DNA of 64,000 nucleotides from Mesobacillus maritimus. GTDB lineage: Bacteria > Bacillota > Bacilli > Bacillales > Cytobacillaceae. Below are positions 31,484 to 41,980 of this stretch, in pieces. A model generated the notes under the pieces. The model worked only from the letters and a program-made list of their open reading frames with translations, was not told where the DNA came from and did not search any database. Each line of letters opens with the position of its first letter. The stretch's first letter is position 1. The stretch covers positions 62,001 through 126,000 of the forward strand of contig NZ_JAMBNR010000010.1 in NCBI RefSeq assembly GCF_023715205.1, written 5' to 3'. The translations under genes and the position numbers were made by a program.

Positions 31484-34174
31484 ATGAAGTTCCATGAAAT
31501 GAATGAAAAAGAAATCGAAGAAGTCCTAAATACTGATTTTACAGAAGGACTAGCAGAAAAGGAAGTGAAGAATCGGCAAAAGCAACACGGGCTTAATGCA
31601 TTAGAAGAGGGAGAAAAACCATCCGCACTACTGTTATTTGCAAGTCAGTTTAAAGATTTTATGGTTTTAGTCCTGCTCGGTGCCACTTTGATATCTGGTC
31701 TTCTTGGAGAAGTGGTCGATGCCATTGCCATTATTGCGATTGTTTTCATCAATGCGTTCCTTGGCTTTTTCCAAGAACGTAAAGCCGAAAAATCACTCGA
31801 TGCTTTAAAAGAGCTATCCGCTCCACAAGTCTTGGCCCTTAGAGATGGGGCCTGGGAAAAGGTTTTATCAAAGGAAGTAGTTCCTGGGGATATTATTAAG
31901 TTTTCCTCAGGAGATCGTATTGGAGCAGATATAAGGCTGATTCAAGCTAATAGCTTAGAAGTAGAAGAATCAGCGTTAACTGGTGAATCTGTTCCTGTGC
32001 AAAAATTCACCGGTCCTTTGCGAATTCCAAAACCTGGAATCGGGGATATGGAAAATATGGCCTTTATGGGGACACTTGTTACCCGAGGAAATGGGATTGG
32101 TGTTGTTGTAGCAACAGGAATGAAAACAGCAATGGGACAAATTGCTGGATTGTTGCAAACGGCTGAAACAATGGAAACCCCTTTACAACGTAGGTTGGAG
32201 CAGCTTGGGAAAATATTAATTACTGTTGCGCTAGTCTTAACCGTACTTGTTGTCGGCATTGGTGTACTTCAAGGACATGACCTCTATACCATGTTTCTTG
32301 CTGGGGTTTCTTTAGCTGTAGCCGCGATTCCAGAAGGTTTACCGGCAATTGTGACTGTAGCCTTGTCACTTGGGGTTCAAAGAATGATTAAGCAAAAAGC
32401 AATTGTTCGTAAATTACCGGCAGTCGAGACGCTTGGGTGTGCTTCTGTTATCTGTTCTGATAAAACGGGTACGCTGACACAAAATAAAATGACTGTCACA
32501 CATGCATGGAGTGGCGGGAAAACGTGGACCGTTGATGGTGTTGGTTATGATCCAAATGGTGATTTTTACTCCGATGAAAATCGAGTTGATCCAAATGCCG
32601 TTAAACCTTTGCAACAATTGCTAACATTTGGGATGCTGTGTAATCATGCCGAGTTAATGGAGAAGGAAAACGAGCATGTCATTGATGGCGACCCAACTGA
32701 AGGAGCCTTATTAGTTGCCGCCATGAAAGCAGGATTAACAAGATCCGGTTTGCTAGGGCAATTTGAAATTGTAAATGAGTTCCCATTCGATTCACAGCGA
32801 AAAATGATGAGTATTATCGTTAAGGATAAAAGTGGTCGTCAGTTTGTGGTCACAAAAGGTGCTCCAGATGTTTTAATTGGACTGAGTCAATCCATACTTT
32901 GGGATGACAAGCAACAGCATTTAACAAAAGATATGACTGTTAAAGTACAAGCAGCAATTGATGGTCTTGCAGAAAAGGCTTTAAGAACCATTGCAATTGC
33001 ATATAAACCGCTATCACCAAGTACAGTCGTTTTAAGTGAAAAAGAGGCAGAACGAGATTTAACGTTTATTGGGCTACAGGGGATGATTGACCCGCCACGT
33101 CCTGAAGTGAAAACAGCTGTTAAAGAGTGTCGTGATGCTGGAATTAAGACTGTCATGATTACAGGAGACCACCTAATTACTGCAAAGGCAATTGCCTCGG
33201 AACTAGGAATCTTAACAAAAGGTAGTCGAGTGATGGACGGGGCAACTCTTTCAGAATTATCGGTTGAAGAGTTAGAAGATATCGTCGAAGAAGTCTCTGT
33301 GTTTGCACGTGTATCACCAGAACATAAACTAAAAATTGTAAAAGCACTTCAAAACAAAGGACATATTGTTGCGATGACTGGAGACGGTGTAAACGATGCT
33401 CCAGCGATCAAAGCAGCTGATATCGGAGTTGCAATGGGTATCACTGGTACGGATGTAGCGAAAGAAGCGTCGTCACTTGTCTTGCTGGATGATAACTTTG
33501 CCACAATTAAGGCTGCCATTAAAGAAGGAAGAAATATCTACGAGAATATCCGAAAATTTATTCGTTATCTGCTCGCTTCAAATGTTGGTGAAATACTGGT
33601 AATGTTATTTGCAATGATTTTGGCATTGCCGTTACCGTTAGTTCCGATCCAAATCCTCTGGGTTAACCTGGTGACAGATGGTCTTCCAGCAATGGCTTTA
33701 GGTTTAGACCAACCTGAGGATGATGTAATGAAACGGGGACCTCGTCATCCAAAAGAAGGGGTATTTGCTAGAGGTTTAGGATGGAAGGTCATCTCAAGAG
33801 GGTTCCTAATTGGAATTGCAACGTTGATTGCCTTCATGACGGTATACTATCGAAACCCAGATGATTTGGCTTATGCACAAACAATCGCGTTTGCAACACT
33901 TGTATTAGCGCAATTGATTCATGTGTTTGATTGTCGTAGTGAAAAATCGATTTTCTCTCGTAATCCTTTTGAGAATAAATATTTAGTATGGGCGGTTCTT
34001 TCCTCATTACTACTTGTGCTTGTCGTTATTTATTATCCGCCACTACAGCCGATTTTCCACACAGTAGCCATTGTTCCATTTGACTGGTTATTGATTATCG
34101 GAATGTCTGCTTTACCGACTTTTTTACTAGCTGGGTCATTTTTAGCAAGTAAAACACGAAAGAATGTGATATAA
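31484..34174 (+). CDS. yloB: Calcium-transporting P-type ATPase YloB
   Basis: This 896-residue P2A-type ATPase resembles SERCA and probably exports or sequesters Ca2+; the B. subtilis relative is linked to spores. It has an N-terminal cation-ATPase domain, ten predicted membrane helices, and the TGES actuator motif (ESALTGESVPVQ). The phosphorylation motif DKTGT is in CSDKTGTLTQNK (Asp near 326), and the hinge motif is TGDGVNDAPAIKAADIGVAMG. Membrane ligands PEGLPA and NLVTDGLPA match Ca2+ pumps. ATG 31484 follows GGGGAAGTGAG. A terminator follows. Confidence 0.96.
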   Translation: MKFHEMNEKEIEEVLNTDFTEGLAEKEVKNRQKQHGLNALEEGEKPSALLLFASQFKDFMVLVLLGATLISGLLGEVVDAIAIIAIVFINAFLGFFQERKAEKSLDALKELSAPQVLALRDGAWEKVLSKEVVPGDIIKFSSGDRIGADIRLIQANSLEVEESALTGESVPVQKFTGPLRIPKPGIGDMENMAFMGTLVTRGNGIGVVVATGMKTAMGQIAGLLQTAETMETPLQRRLEQLGKILITVALVLTVLVVGIGVLQGHDLYTMFLAGVSLAVAAIPEGLPAIVTVALSLGVQRMIKQKAIVRKLPAVETLGCASVICSDKTGTLTQNKMTVTHAWSGGKTWTVDGVGYDPNGDFYSDENRVDPNAVKPLQQLLTFGMLCNHAELMEKENEHVIDGDPTEGALLVAAMKAGLTRSGLLGQFEIVNEFPFDSQRKMMSIIVKDKSGRQFVVTKGAPDVLIGLSQSILWDDKQQHLTKDMTVKVQAAIDGLAEKALRTIAIAYKPLSPSTVVLSEKEAERDLTFIGLQGMIDPPRPEVKTAVKECRDAGIKTVMITGDHLITAKAIASELGILTKGSRVMDGATLSELSVEELEDIVEEVSVFARVSPEHKLKIVKALQNKGHIVAMTGDGVNDAPAIKAADIGVAMGITGTDVAKEASSLVLLDDNFATIKAAIKEGRNIYENIRKFIRYLLASNVGEILVMLFAMILALPLPLVPIQILWVNLVTDGLPAMALGLDQPEDDVMKRGPRHPKEGVFARGLGWKVISRGFLIGIATLIAFMTVYYRNPDDLAYAQTIAFATLVLAQLIHVFDCRSEKSIFSRNPFENKYLVWAVLSSLLLVLVVIYYPPLQPIFHTVAIVPFDWLLIIGMSALPTFLLAGSFLASKTRKNVI

Positions 34175-34179
34175 TCCGT

Positions 34180-34217
34180 AAGGTAATAGAGCATTGACTC
34201 TATTGCCTTCTTTTTTT
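34180..34217 (+). terminator. Intrinsic terminator of yloB
   Basis: AAGGTAATAGAG and CTCTATTGCCTT form a stem with one G-U pair around CATTGA, then a T run. Confidence 0.85.
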
Positions 34218-34305
34218 GTGAATCAGCGAAGGAAGAAAGAACGGACAAGTTCCATCTTCTAGCTGCTAATTAAGAATAAAGTTTAAACGCGGTTCCAAGG
34301 ATCTC

Positions 34306-34450
34306 TTTTTAAAAGGGATAAAGGAGTAAACAGCTAATAATGATGAGGAAAGTGTCTACAATTTCAATTCCATCCTACAAAATAGCTGTTATTACGTTAA
34401 AATGGGTTTAAGAGTTATACCAATAACTATACGAAAACAACCTTTTTAAA
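34306..34450. mobile_element. Probable MITE-like remnant, copy C
   Basis: The right end, TTAAAATGGGTTTAAGAG through ATACGAAAACAACC (to 34442), parallels copies A and B (TAAATCGGCTTTAGGAT ... GAAAACAGCC). TTTTTAAA occurs at 34443-34450 and again at 34306-34313, a possible 8-bp duplication. The left terminal repeat is not recognisable (AGGGATAAAG), so the copy is truncated or decayed. Confidence 0.45.
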
Positions 34451-34480
34451 ACGACTCTACTAAGAATGGATGTGTTCTGA

Positions 34481-35356
34481 ATGGTCGTAAGCATGACAGG
34501 GTTTGGTCGCGGAAGGATCGAAACCGAACAAGTAGCAGTAACGGTTGAAATAAAAACAGTCAACCATCGCTTTTGTGAATTTAATATCCGTATCCCCAAC
34601 CAACTAGCTAAGATTGAAACACATTTAAAAAAGACTCTTACCACCTATATAAAAAGGGGACGAGTGGAAGTTCATGTTACCCTTGAAGGTCAAGCTACAA
34701 CTAAACGGGGGATTCAAATAGATTGGGATCTTCTTGACCAATATGTTCGATACATAAACGAAATTAAGGATAGATATGGTCTAAGCGGTGAGGTAAATCT
34801 TCACGAATTGATTGGTCGACCAGACCTCATTCTTATTGAAGAAAAAGATGAAGAGAATGAAGAAATTGAAACACTTGTATTACAAGCTGCTGTACAAGCT
34901 ACAGAGGGAGTGGTACAAATGAGGCTCCAAGAAGGAAAGGCACTTGAAGCAGATGTAAAGGCAAATATCCTACACATCAAAGAACATTCTCAAGTTGTAA
35001 GAAACCTTGCTCAGCTTGTTGTCGAACAATATCGTGAGCGATTATCCAAGAAAATGGTTGAGTTTGTCGGTGGACAAGTGGATGAGACACGCATCCTTAC
35101 TGAAGTAGCTTTATTTGCCGATAAAGCGGATATTAATGAGGAACTTACTAGACTTGAAAGTCATATTGAACAGTTTTTAAAAATACTTCTCTTACAAGAA
35201 CCGATTGGTCGTAAATTGGAGTTTTTGATTCAGGAGATGAATCGAGAAATTAATACCATTGGTTCGAAAGCAAATGATTCAAAAATTGCAATGGAAGTAG
35301 TAGAAATGAAAAGTTTCCTTGAAAAAGTGAAAGAACAAGTTCAAAATATCGAGTAA
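34481..35356 (+). CDS. yloC: YicC/YloC family endoribonuclease-like protein
   Basis: This 291-residue protein has the YicC-like N-terminal domain ([31 protein letters not shown]) and the DUF1732 C-terminal domain. The latter carries [22 protein letters not shown] and the highly conserved [21 protein letters not shown]. coli YicC has been described as an endoribonuclease; activity here is inferred from family. It heads the yloC-remA-gmk-rpoZ cluster, 56 bp before remA. Confidence 0.93.
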   Translation: MVVSMTGFGRGRIETEQVAVTVEIKTVNHRFCEFNIRIPNQLAKIETHLKKTLTTYIKRGRVEVHVTLEGQATTKRGIQIDWDLLDQYVRYINEIKDRYGLSGEVNLHELIGRPDLILIEEKDEENEEIETLVLQAAVQATEGVVQMRLQEGKALEADVKANILHIKEHSQVVRNLAQLVVEQYRERLSKKMVEFVGGQVDETRILTEVALFADKADINEELTRLESHIEQFLKILLLQEPIGRKLEFLIQEMNREINTIGSKANDSKIAMEVVEMKSFLEKVKEQVQNIE

Positions 35357-35412
35357 AGTTTAGGAAACAAATTGTAAGGACAAAATATAGGAATGATGAT
35401 TGGGGGAGCATC

Positions 35413-35676
35413 ATGGGGATAAAACTAATTAATATTGGATTTGGCAATATTGTATCAGCGAATCGTATTATTTCAATTGTGAGTCCAGAATCTGCACCAA
35501 TTAAACGGGTTATTCAGGATGCCAGAGATAGAGGTTCCCTGATTGATGCAACCTATGGAAGACGGACACGTGCCGTTATTGTAATGGATAGTGATCATGT
35601 AATTTTATCGGCTGTACAACCGGAAACGGTCGCAGCTCGATTAGATAATCGTGATGATATATTGGATGAAGGGTAG
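35413..35676 (+). CDS. remA: Extracellular matrix regulatory protein RemA
   Basis: This 87-residue DNA-binding protein activates biofilm matrix operons and osmoprotection genes in B. subtilis. The sequence ([20 protein letters not shown], then [13 protein letters not shown] and [21 protein letters not shown]) is close to the B. subtilis protein throughout. ATG 35413 follows GGGGGAGCATC, and gmk begins 10 bp downstream. No DNA-binding motif of a classical type is visible; the family forms ring-like oligomers. Confidence 0.96.
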   Translation: MGIKLINIGFGNIVSANRIISIVSPESAPIKRVIQDARDRGSLIDATYGRRTRAVIVMDSDHVILSAVQPETVAARLDNRDDILDEG

Positions 35677-35686
35677 GATTTAATAA

Positions 35687-36301
<615 letters not shown>

Positions 36302-36302
36302 T

Positions 36303-36527
36303 TTGCTATATCCTTCTATTGATTCTTTACTAACAAAAATTGATTCAAAATATTCCTTGGTATCTGTGGCTGCAAAGCGTGCACGAAACATGCAAGTTCA
36401 CCAAAATGGGTTATTAGATAAATATGTATCTCACAAATACGTTGGGAAAGCCCTTGAAGAGATCAATGGAGAAAAACTTCACTATCATACAACAGCAGGG
36501 AATGAAGATTCCTACGCAGCCAAATAA
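36303..36527 (+). CDS. rpoZ: RNA polymerase omega subunit
   Basis: This small assembly subunit of RNA polymerase is 74 residues when started at TTG 36303, which has TTGGAGG (36287-36293) upstream; homologues begin ML.PSIDSL in the same way. Family motifs [17 protein letters not shown] and [12 protein letters not shown] are clear. The tail ([15 protein letters not shown]) is slightly longer than in B. subtilis. The stop codon is inside the terminator hairpin. Confidence 0.95.
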   Translation: MLYPSIDSLLTKIDSKYSLVSVAAKRARNMQVHQNGLLDKYVSHKYVGKALEEINGEKLHYHTTAGNEDSYAAK

Positions 36528-36556
36528 CAACCTACATTAGGTTGTTATTTTTTTTC
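36522..36556 (+). terminator. Intrinsic terminator of rpoZ
   Basis: AATAACAACCTA and TAGGTTGTTATT form a perfect 12-bp stem around CAT, followed by eight Ts. Confidence 0.92.
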
Positions 36557-36559
36557 TAA

Positions 36560-36725
36560 GGGTCTTTTTGCGAGCTTGGTTGTTCAACCAATAATAATAG
36601 GGTGGTTCACTTTTTTACTTGTAAGCTGGGAACATTATGAGGAGACCATGAGCTTATAAATTTATTGGACGTACAAAACTGCTTACTCGAAGTTTTAAGA
36701 AATCAACAACAACTTTCACCACGGT
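36560..36725. mobile_element. Probable MITE-like element, copy D
   Basis: The left end GGGTCTTTTTGCGAGCTTGG continues to TTG and matches the copy-B end GGCTCTTTTCTCAAACTTTG in most positions. The right part (GCTTACTCG, then AAATCAACAACAACTTTCACC) parallels copy A (GCTTATTTCTCG, TTAACAACAAACTTTACG). At about 166 bp it is similar in length to copy A. It begins 3 bp past the rpoZ terminator. No duplication is evident. Confidence 0.45.
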
Positions 36726-36850
36726 TTCAACTCATAGGTTTTTTACAAACTTAATACTGAGAAGAGATTTTGCGAAGTTTTTTGATGAAATATGTGCTTT
36801 ATTCAATCATAATGAAGAGTAGAAGAAGGAAGCAAATGGGGGTTTCGAGA

Positions 36851-38062
36851 ATGCTGAACGGAAAAAAGATTTTATTATGTGTGACCGGTGGAATCGCTGT
36901 TTATAAAGCTGTTGCGTTAACAAGTAAGTTGGCTCAGGCTGGCGCAGAGGTAAAAGTCATATTAAGTGAATCTGCGGCAAAGTTCGTTACGCCACTAACT
37001 TTTCAAGCGATGTCGAGGAATGAGGTTTATACTGATACTTTTGAAGAAAAAAATGCGAAGGTAATTTCTCATATTGATTTAGCAGATTGGCCCGATTTAA
37101 TTTTAGTCGCACCTGCTACAGCCAATACAATCGCGAAATTGGCCCATGGTTTCGCTGATAATATGATGACCACTACCTTGCTGGCCGCTACTGCTCCGGT
37201 TTGGATTGCTCCAGCAATGAATGTACATATGTATGATCATCCTGCTGTTCAAAAGAATATGAAAACTCTTGATGAATATGGCTACCGTTTTATCGAGCCG
37301 GGAGAAGGGTTTCTAGCATGTGGCTATGTAGGAAAAGGAAGATTAGAGGAGCCTGAAACCATTGTTGAGCTCCTTCAGCAAAACTTTACTAGCAAAAATT
37401 CAGAATGGACGGGAAAAAAGATTGTGATTACGGCTGGACCAACGAGGGAAAAGATTGATCCTGTTCGGTTTTTAACAAATCATTCCACAGGGAAAATGGG
37501 TTATGCCATTGCGAAGGAAGCACAGAAATTAGGAGCAGACGTCTGCTTAATAAGTGGTCCCGTTGCGCTGACACCACCGATTGGAGTAGAAACCATTGAA
37601 GTGGAAAGTGCTGAGGAAATGTATCACGCTGTGCTTGAACATTATGACCAAGCAGATGTTGTCATTAAAACAGCTGCTGTTGCTGACTACCGACCGAAAG
37701 ATACTCATGATCATAAAATAAAAAAACAAGATGGCGGTCAAACGCTAGAGCTTGAACGGACAAGGGATATTTTATTTGAACTTGGTCAACGGAAAACAAC
37801 ACAATTGCTTGTAGGTTTTGCGGCGGAAACAGACAATGTCGAAGAATATGCGCGTAAAAAACTCGTGAAAAAAAATGCCGATATGATTGTCGCGAATAAT
37901 GTGAAGGCTGAAGGTGCAGGTTTTGGTTATGATACCAATATCGTCACAATTTATAAACGAAATGGAGACAAAGTAGAATTGCCATTAATGAGTAAAAAGA
38001 AAGTAGCTGAACAACTTTTAAATGAAGTGGCGATTCAGCTAAAGAAGGTTGAAAAAGAATGA
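36851..38062 (+). CDS. coaBC: Bifunctional phosphopantothenoylcysteine decarboxylase / phosphopantothenate-cysteine ligase
   Basis: CoaBC catalyses two steps of coenzyme A synthesis. The 403-residue protein has an N-terminal flavin decarboxylase domain (His74 in VISHIDLADW, PAMNVHMYDHPAVQ, and the FLACGYVGKGRL loop Cys). The C-terminal ligase domain has KIVITAGPTREKIDPVRFLTN and the KKNADMIVANNV motif. ATG 36851 gives the family start MLNGKKILLC. ATG 36836, five codons earlier, has a better SD (AGAAGGA) and is a real alternative. priA overlaps by 4 bp. Confidence 0.95.
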   Translation: MLNGKKILLCVTGGIAVYKAVALTSKLAQAGAEVKVILSESAAKFVTPLTFQAMSRNEVYTDTFEEKNAKVISHIDLADWPDLILVAPATANTIAKLAHGFADNMMTTTLLAATAPVWIAPAMNVHMYDHPAVQKNMKTLDEYGYRFIEPGEGFLACGYVGKGRLEEPETIVELLQQNFTSKNSEWTGKKIVITAGPTREKIDPVRFLTNHSTGKMGYAIAKEAQKLGADVCLISGPVALTPPIGVETIEVESAEEMYHAVLEHYDQADVVIKTAAVADYRPKDTHDHKIKKQDGGQTLELERTRDILFELGQRKTTQLLVGFAAETDNVEEYARKKLVKKNADMIVANNVKAEGAGFGYDTNIVTIYKRNGDKVELPLMSKKKVAEQLLNEVAIQLKKVEKE

Positions 38063-40473
38063 AAGTAGCAAGTGTTATTGTCGATGTACCCGCAAAACAA
38101 ACTGACAAAACATTTGATTATCTGATACCAGAACAGTATGAAAACGTGATTGTACCTGGGATAAGAGTGCATGTCCCTTTTGGACCACGTCATATTCAAG
38201 GCTTTGTAACAGGTATTAAAACAGAATCAAATTTCTCTAAGTTAAAGAAAATCGTGGAGCCACTGGATCTCACTCCTGTCTTAAATCAAGAATTGCTGGC
38301 CTTAGGTGATTGGCTTACGGATCATTCGCTTTGTTATAAAATTTCAGCCTTTCAAGCGATGTTGCCAGCAGCTTTAAAAGCAAAATATGAAAAAAAAGTA
38401 CAATTGACAAATGATGCAGCCATAGATGACCTACAGGAAGAGACGAAATCTTTATTTCAAGGGAGCAAGGAAATCACTTGGCAGGAAGTTGTTGACCAAA
38501 ATCTTGTTTCAAATTTTAAACAAGAAGTGGACAAGGGTCTTGTTGAGGTTGTTTATCAAGTGAAAAATCGAGTAAGAAAAAAGAAATTAAAGCATATTTC
38601 CTTGCTGCTCACTCCGTCAGATGTGGAAGAGGAAATTGAAAAACTGACTCCTCAGGCAAAGGGGCAAAAAGCGCTGTTACAATATTTTCTTCAGCATAAA
38701 GGTCCTATTGAACTTAGAAAATTATTAGCGGATACGAATGTTTCGCAAGCCTCTGTAAAAGCGCTCGTAAAAAAGGGGATTTTAAGCGAAGACTATATGG
38801 AAGTTTATCGTGATCCTTATGCTAATCGAGAGTTTAAACGACAAGATCCCCTTCCGCTTACGGATGCTCAAGAGAAAGCGATTATCCCCATCCTCGCCTC
38901 AATTGAGGACGAGCGGCATGAGGTCTTTTTGCTTTACGGCGTAACGGGAAGTGGAAAAACAGAAATCTATCTTCAATCCATTCAACGTGTTCTTGATAAA
39001 GGAGAAGAAGCGATTGTGTTAGTCCCGGAAATCTCGTTAACTCCGCAAATGGTGAAACGTTTCAAACAAAGATTTGGAGATTTGGTTGCGGTTATGCACA
39101 GTGGACTCTCTGCTGGTGAGAAATATGATGAGTGGCGAAAGATTCAGCGTCGCGAGGTAAAAGTGGTTGTTGGGGCGCGGTCGGCCATTTACGCACCATT
39201 TGAGAAGCTCGGGATTATCATTATTGATGAAGAACATGAAACAAGCTATAAGCAAGAAGAAAATCCACGTTATCATGCTCGTGATGTTGCAATCAAACGA
39301 GCGTCGACGCATCGCTGTCCAGTTGTTTTAGGTAGTGCAACTCCTTCACTCGAGTCTTTTGCTCGAGCGCAAAAAGGAGTTTATACCTTATTAAATCTTC
39401 CAAAACGGATGAACGAGCAGCCTCTACCTACTGTGGAGATTGTCGATATGCGTGAAGAATTACGGTCAGGAAATCGCTCAATGTTCTCTGAAAGTTTGTT
39501 TGAAAAGCTTCAAGACCGTTTGGCAAAAGGAGAGCAAACCGTACTGTTTTTAAATAAAAGAGGTCATTCCTCGTTTGTTATGTGCCGCGATTGTGGGTTT
39601 GTCGTCAATTGTCCCAACTGTGAAATTACGCTCACTTACCATCGTTATCAAGAATTAATGAAATGTCATTATTGTGGACATGAGGAACGAGTTCCAACTA
39701 CTTGTCCAGAATGTATGAGTGATCATATTCGTTATTTTGGGACGGGAACTCAAAAAGTTGAAGAAGAACTAACCAAGTTATTACCGGAGGCACGTGTAAT
39801 CCGGATGGATGTTGATACGACAGGACGTAAAGGGGCACATGAAAGATTATTAAATGCATTTGAAGATGGCGAGGCTGATATCTTATTAGGAACTCAAATG
39901 ATTGCCAAGGGCCTAGATTTTCCTAACATCACGTTAGTTGGTGTGTTAAGTGCAGATACGATGCTCCATTTGCCAGATTTTCGCTCATCTGAAAAAACAT
40001 TTCAATTATTAACTCAAGTAAGTGGTCGAGCTGGGAGACATGAACTTCCGGGGGAAGTAGTCATTCAGACTTATACACCGGAACATTATAGTATCGAGCT
40101 TTCGGGGAGTCAGGATTATGATCGATTTTACCAACAAGAAATGATGGCGAGAAAACTTCACAAATATCCGCCATTTTACTATCTATCATTAATCACTGTC
40201 AGCCATGAAGATTTAATGAAAGTTGTCTCCGTCACGGAGAAGATTACTGGTTTTATTTCTTCTAGGGTTTCTAGGGGAGCTGTTGTTCTAGGACCGGTAG
40301 CCTCGCCAATCCCTAGAATCAAAAATAGATATCGATATCAATGTCTGATAAAATACAAAAAGGAACCCGAACTAAAGCAAACGTTAAAAGCGATCTTAGA
40401 CCATTATCAGCAGGAAACCGCTAGTGGCAACCTGCAAATTTCAATGGATTTAAATCCATATATTTTGATGTAA
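38059..40473 (+). CDS. priA: Primosomal protein N' (replication restart helicase PriA)
   Basis: PriA recognises stalled forks and reloads the replicative helicase. Of 804 residues, the N-terminal DNA-binding domain occupies about 1-250, and the helicase core starts at TDAQEKAI with Walker A LLYGVTGSGKTEIY and Walker B IIIIDEEHE. The zinc-binding insert has eight Cys (CRDCGFVVNCPNCE, CHYCGHEERVPTTCPEC), followed by C-terminal helicase motifs (GTQMIAKGLDFPNITLVGV, QVSGRAGR). It shares ATGA with coaBC. Confidence 0.97.
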   Translation: MKVASVIVDVPAKQTDKTFDYLIPEQYENVIVPGIRVHVPFGPRHIQGFVTGIKTESNFSKLKKIVEPLDLTPVLNQELLALGDWLTDHSLCYKISAFQAMLPAALKAKYEKKVQLTNDAAIDDLQEETKSLFQGSKEITWQEVVDQNLVSNFKQEVDKGLVEVVYQVKNRVRKKKLKHISLLLTPSDVEEEIEKLTPQAKGQKALLQYFLQHKGPIELRKLLADTNVSQASVKALVKKGILSEDYMEVYRDPYANREFKRQDPLPLTDAQEKAIIPILASIEDERHEVFLLYGVTGSGKTEIYLQSIQRVLDKGEEAIVLVPEISLTPQMVKRFKQRFGDLVAVMHSGLSAGEKYDEWRKIQRREVKVVVGARSAIYAPFEKLGIIIIDEEHETSYKQEENPRYHARDVAIKRASTHRCPVVLGSATPSLESFARAQKGVYTLLNLPKRMNEQPLPTVEIVDMREELRSGNRSMFSESLFEKLQDRLAKGEQTVLFLNKRGHSSFVMCRDCGFVVNCPNCEITLTYHRYQELMKCHYCGHEERVPTTCPECMSDHIRYFGTGTQKVEEELTKLLPEARVIRMDVDTTGRKGAHERLLNAFEDGEADILLGTQMIAKGLDFPNITLVGVLSADTMLHLPDFRSSEKTFQLLTQVSGRAGRHELPGEVVIQTYTPEHYSIELSGSQDYDRFYQQEMMARKLHKYPPFYYLSLITVSHEDLMKVVSVTEKITGFISSRVSRGAVVLGPVASPIPRIKNRYRYQCLIKYKKEPELKQTLKAILDHYQQETASGNLQISMDLNPYILM

Positions 40474-40541
40474 TAGTATGGGAAACCGTAAATTTGTGGA
40501 AACATGAAGAATAATAGTAACCGGATATTGGAGGAACAGAT

Positions 40542-41027
40542 TTGGCAGTACGTAAGATTGTAATGCATCCAGCAGATATTTTGGAACAGGAATGTAAACC
40601 TGTTGATGTTTTTGATAAGAAATTAACGAAGCTGTTGGATGATATGTATGATACAATGATTGAATTTGACGGAGTTGGTTTAGCAGCCCCGCAGATTAAT
40701 ATCGATAAACAAATCGCCATTGTCGACGTCGACGATCAACATGGGACGATTGAATTGATTAACCCAGAAATAATTGAATCTAGTGGAACTCAATCAGGCC
40801 CAGAAGGCTGTCTAAGCTTTCCAGGACTTTTTGGAGAAGTGACTCGTCCTTATAAAGTTAAGGTTCGTGCACAGGATCGTAAGGGAAGAACCTATGAATT
40901 AGAGGCAGAAGATTTCTTAGCAAGAGCAATTCAGCATGAAATTGATCATTTGCACGGCATTCTCTTCACTTCTAAAGTTAGCAGATACTTAGATGAAAAC
41001 GAATTAGAGGAGTTGACTGAAGAATGA
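40542..41027 (+). CDS. def: Peptide deformylase
   Basis: This enzyme removes the N-formyl group from nascent proteins. The start is TTG 40542 after TTGGAGGAAC, giving [10 protein letters not shown]. The 161-residue protein carries the three motifs GVGLAAPQI (44-52), EGCLS (88-92, metal Cys) and QHEIDH (two metal His and catalytic Glu). It shares ATGA with fmt, the enzyme that adds the formyl group, a usual pairing. Confidence 0.97.
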   Translation: MAVRKIVMHPADILEQECKPVDVFDKKLTKLLDDMYDTMIEFDGVGLAAPQINIDKQIAIVDVDDQHGTIELINPEIIESSGTQSGPEGCLSFPGLFGEVTRPYKVKVRAQDRKGRTYELEAEDFLARAIQHEIDHLHGILFTSKVSRYLDENELEELTEE

Positions 41028-41980
41028 CCAAGATTGTTTTTATGGGAACGCCAGACTTTTCAGTGCCTGTATTGCAACAACTTTTACATGATGGATATGA
41101 AGTAATTGCCGTTGTGACGCAACCAGACCGTCCGGTTGGACGAAAGAGAGTAATGACTCCACCACCAGTAAAAGTAGAAGCTGTAAAACAAGGGATCCCC
41201 GTCTATCAGCCTGAAAAAATCCGTAAGCAAGAAGAATTAAATGAAATCTTAGCGTTGCAACCGGACTTAATTGTCACAGCAGCATTCGGGCAAATTTTAC
41301 CGAAACAGCTGTTAGAAGCACCAAAATATGGCTGTATTAATGTCCATGCATCTTTGCTTCCAAAATTACGCGGTGGAGCCCCAATTCATTATGCAATTAT
41401 AAATGGTGAGGATAAAACAGGTATCACCATCATGTATATGGTGGAAAAGCTAGATGCAGGTGATATTTTAACTCAAGTGGAAGTACCGATTGAGGAACAT
41501 GATAACGTGGGTACCCTTCATGATAAATTAAGTGCTGCTGGTGCGAAGCTTCTTTCTGAAACAGTTCCTAAGCTCTTAGAAGGTGAAATCAAGCCACTGA
41601 AACAGAATGATGAGGAAGCTACTTTTGCTTGGAATATCAAGCGGGAACAAGAGAAAATTGATTGGTCCAAGACAGGGGAAGAAATTTACAATCATATTCG
41701 TGGAATGAACCCATGGCCTGTTGCCTATAGTACACTTAACAGTTCCGTTTTAAAAGTTTGGAAAGCAGAGAAAATAGAAGTAACGCAGACAGCTGAACCG
41801 GGAATGATCCTGTCAATTGAGGAAGATGGTTTGGTTGTGGGTAGTGGGAATCATGTAGCCATTAAAGTGACCGAGCTTCAGCCTGCGGGCAAAAAGCGCA
41901 TGGAGGCTGGCCAGTATTTGCGTGGAGCCGGTTCCCATATTGAAGTAGGTATGAAGTTAGGAGAGAGTCATGAAGGGTAA
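41024..41980 (+). CDS. fmt: Methionyl-tRNA formyltransferase
   Basis: This enzyme formylates initiator Met-tRNA using 10-formyl-tetrahydrofolate. The 318-residue product has the N-terminal Rossmann-like domain ([18 protein letters not shown]) and the catalytic Asn-His-Asp set ([21 protein letters not shown] ahead of [13 protein letters not shown]). A C-terminal OB-fold binds tRNA ([18 protein letters not shown] onward). It is coupled to def by a 4-bp overlap and overlaps rsmB by 11 bp. Confidence 0.97.
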   Translation: MTKIVFMGTPDFSVPVLQQLLHDGYEVIAVVTQPDRPVGRKRVMTPPPVKVEAVKQGIPVYQPEKIRKQEELNEILALQPDLIVTAAFGQILPKQLLEAPKYGCINVHASLLPKLRGGAPIHYAIINGEDKTGITIMYMVEKLDAGDILTQVEVPIEEHDNVGTLHDKLSAAGAKLLSETVPKLLEGEIKPLKQNDEEATFAWNIKREQEKIDWSKTGEEIYNHIRGMNPWPVAYSTLNSSVLKVWKAEKIEVTQTAEPGMILSIEEDGLVVGSGNHVAIKVTELQPAGKKRMEAGQYLRGAGSHIEVGMKLGESHEG

